Origin: Xylanimonas oleitrophica
GTDB lineage: Bacteria; Actinomycetota; Actinomycetes; Actinomycetales; Cellulomonadaceae
Reading direction: 5' to 3'
Assembly (NCBI RefSeq): GCF_003244315.1
Contig: NZ_QKWH01000014.1
Location: 1-64,000 of the forward strand
Length of the DNA: 64,000 bases
Positions 63,508-64,000 of this stretch are shown here, piece after piece. Position numbers and translations under genes: made by a program. A model generated the notes under the pieces. It did no database searches. It was not told the origin of the DNA and saw only the letters and a program-made list of their open reading frames with translations. Positions within the stretch are counted from its first letter, which is position 1; the number at the start of each line of letters is the position of its first letter.

Positions 63508-64000
63508 TCAGCGTTCCACGACGACGTGCTCGTTCGGCACGACGTGCGTCATCTTCAGGCCCGTGACATCGCGCGGGCCGTTCTTGCCGAGGTTGGCCAG
63601 GCGGTCCAGCTCCTCCTCGTTCAGCGTCTGGCTCTGCAGCGGCTCCAGGTGGCGCACGTCGTCGACGGAGATGCCGAGGCCCTCGCCGACCCGCAGGCCC
63701 AGCTCGTCGTCCACCATCAGGAAGTGCCACACCATGCGCTCCTGCACGGGTCGGGCCGCCTCGCTGATGAGCGTGACGAAGTTGTGGACCAGGTCGTCCT
63801 TCTCCCACTGCTCCATGAGCTGGTAGCGCTGCCCGGCCTGCTCGTAGTCGTTGGTGCGGGGGATGCGCTGGCGGGTCAGGCGGCCGCTGATGACCGGCCC
63901 CTGCTCGTCGTGGGTCGGGTACTCGGCCTCACGCAGACCGCCCGTGATCGACGGCTCGTAGTTGACGTGCGGGTTCTGGCCCTCGCCCAGGTCCACGCCG
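63508..64000 (-). CDS. Catalase, C-terminal part (5' end outside the window)
   Basis: The last 164 or so residues of a monofunctional heme catalase. The segment includes GVDLGEGQNPHVNYEPS, GPVISGRLTRQRIPRTNDYEQAGQRYQLMEQWEKDDLVHNFVTLISEA and RMVWHFLMVDDELGLRVGEGLG, which belong to the catalase helical C-terminal region. The catalytic His/Asn and the heme Tyr lie upstream of the window. The frame is open to the edge. It is the gene nearest to three GAF-ANTAR regulators, which may respond to oxidative conditions. Confidence 0.9.
   Translation of the reverse strand, partial: GVDLGEGQNPHVNYEPSITGGLREAEYPTHDEQGPVISGRLTRQRIPRTNDYEQAGQRYQLMEQWEKDDLVHNFVTLISEAARPVQERMVWHFLMVDDELGLRVGEGLGISVDDVRHLEPLQSQTLNEEELDRLANLGKNGPRDVTGLKMTHVVPNEHVVVER

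Overview
This is a window of a high-GC Gram-positive chromosome, clearly an actinobacterium. The signs are very GC-rich codon use, GTG starts, a WhiA homologue, a zinc-type RbpA, OpcA next to zwf, ANTAR regulators and an F420/LLM-type oxidoreductase. A secreted GH26 hydrolase and an AA10 LPMO with a chitin/cellulose-binding tail suggest a polysaccharide degrader of the Micrococcales (Cellulomonadaceae or Promicromonosporaceae type); that family-level placement is inference. The left edge is suspect: bases 1-58 are a perfect inverted copy of 195-252, as seen at a folded-back contig end.

Layout. 1-2.6 kb: 5'-broken GH26 gene, UDP-glucose dehydrogenase and an odd tRNA-Leu(CAA) on the minus strand. 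2.7-15 kb: pdtaR-like ANTAR regulator, acetyltransferase, thioesterase/polA divergent pair, F420-type oxidoreductase, methyltransferase, ATP-type phosphofructokinase, rpsA, Nudix hydrolase, and an ABC exporter divergent from a MarR regulator. 15.7-17.1 kb: copper-dependent LPMO followed at once by a His-rich lipoprotein. 17.3-31 kb: DNA repair and housekeeping (coaE, pcp, uvrB, uvrA, uvrC) with two TerC genes behind a yybP-ykoY manganese riboswitch, then rapZ, a yvcK-like gene and whiA. 33-44 kb: central carbon metabolism (gap-pgk-tpiA-secG-rbpA on plus; tkt and tal-zwf-opcA-pgl on minus), then ctaB. 45-53 kb: xerD, parA-scpA-scpB-rluB-cmk and der with a membrane-protein gene. 54-61 kb: after tRNA-Pro(GGG) comes an accessory-looking stretch with two oxidoreductase/regulator divergent pairs, an epoxide-hydrolase-like gene, a small P-loop kinase, an acetyltransferase and a serine-recombinase-like domain lacking its catalytic serine. 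61-64 kb: three GAF-ANTAR proteins and the 3' end of a catalase gene.

How the genes work together. The lower glycolytic genes and the oxidative/non-oxidative pentose phosphate genes sit back to back. tal-zwf-opcA-pgl overlap start to stop (GTGA) and are surely one translationally coupled unit. The Uvr genes are spread over 10 kb, with a LexA-type box only at uvrA. scpA/scpB, parA, xerD and der/cmk form the usual chromosome-maintenance block.

Regulation seen in the sequence: many genes have a TANNNT -10 element 6-7 bases before the start codon and no Shine-Dalgarno, so they are probably translated from leaderless mRNAs. There is also a Mn riboswitch, a LexA box, GACAC repeats before whiA, two MarR-type palindromes in divergent promoters, and many long perfect hairpins at convergent gene ends.
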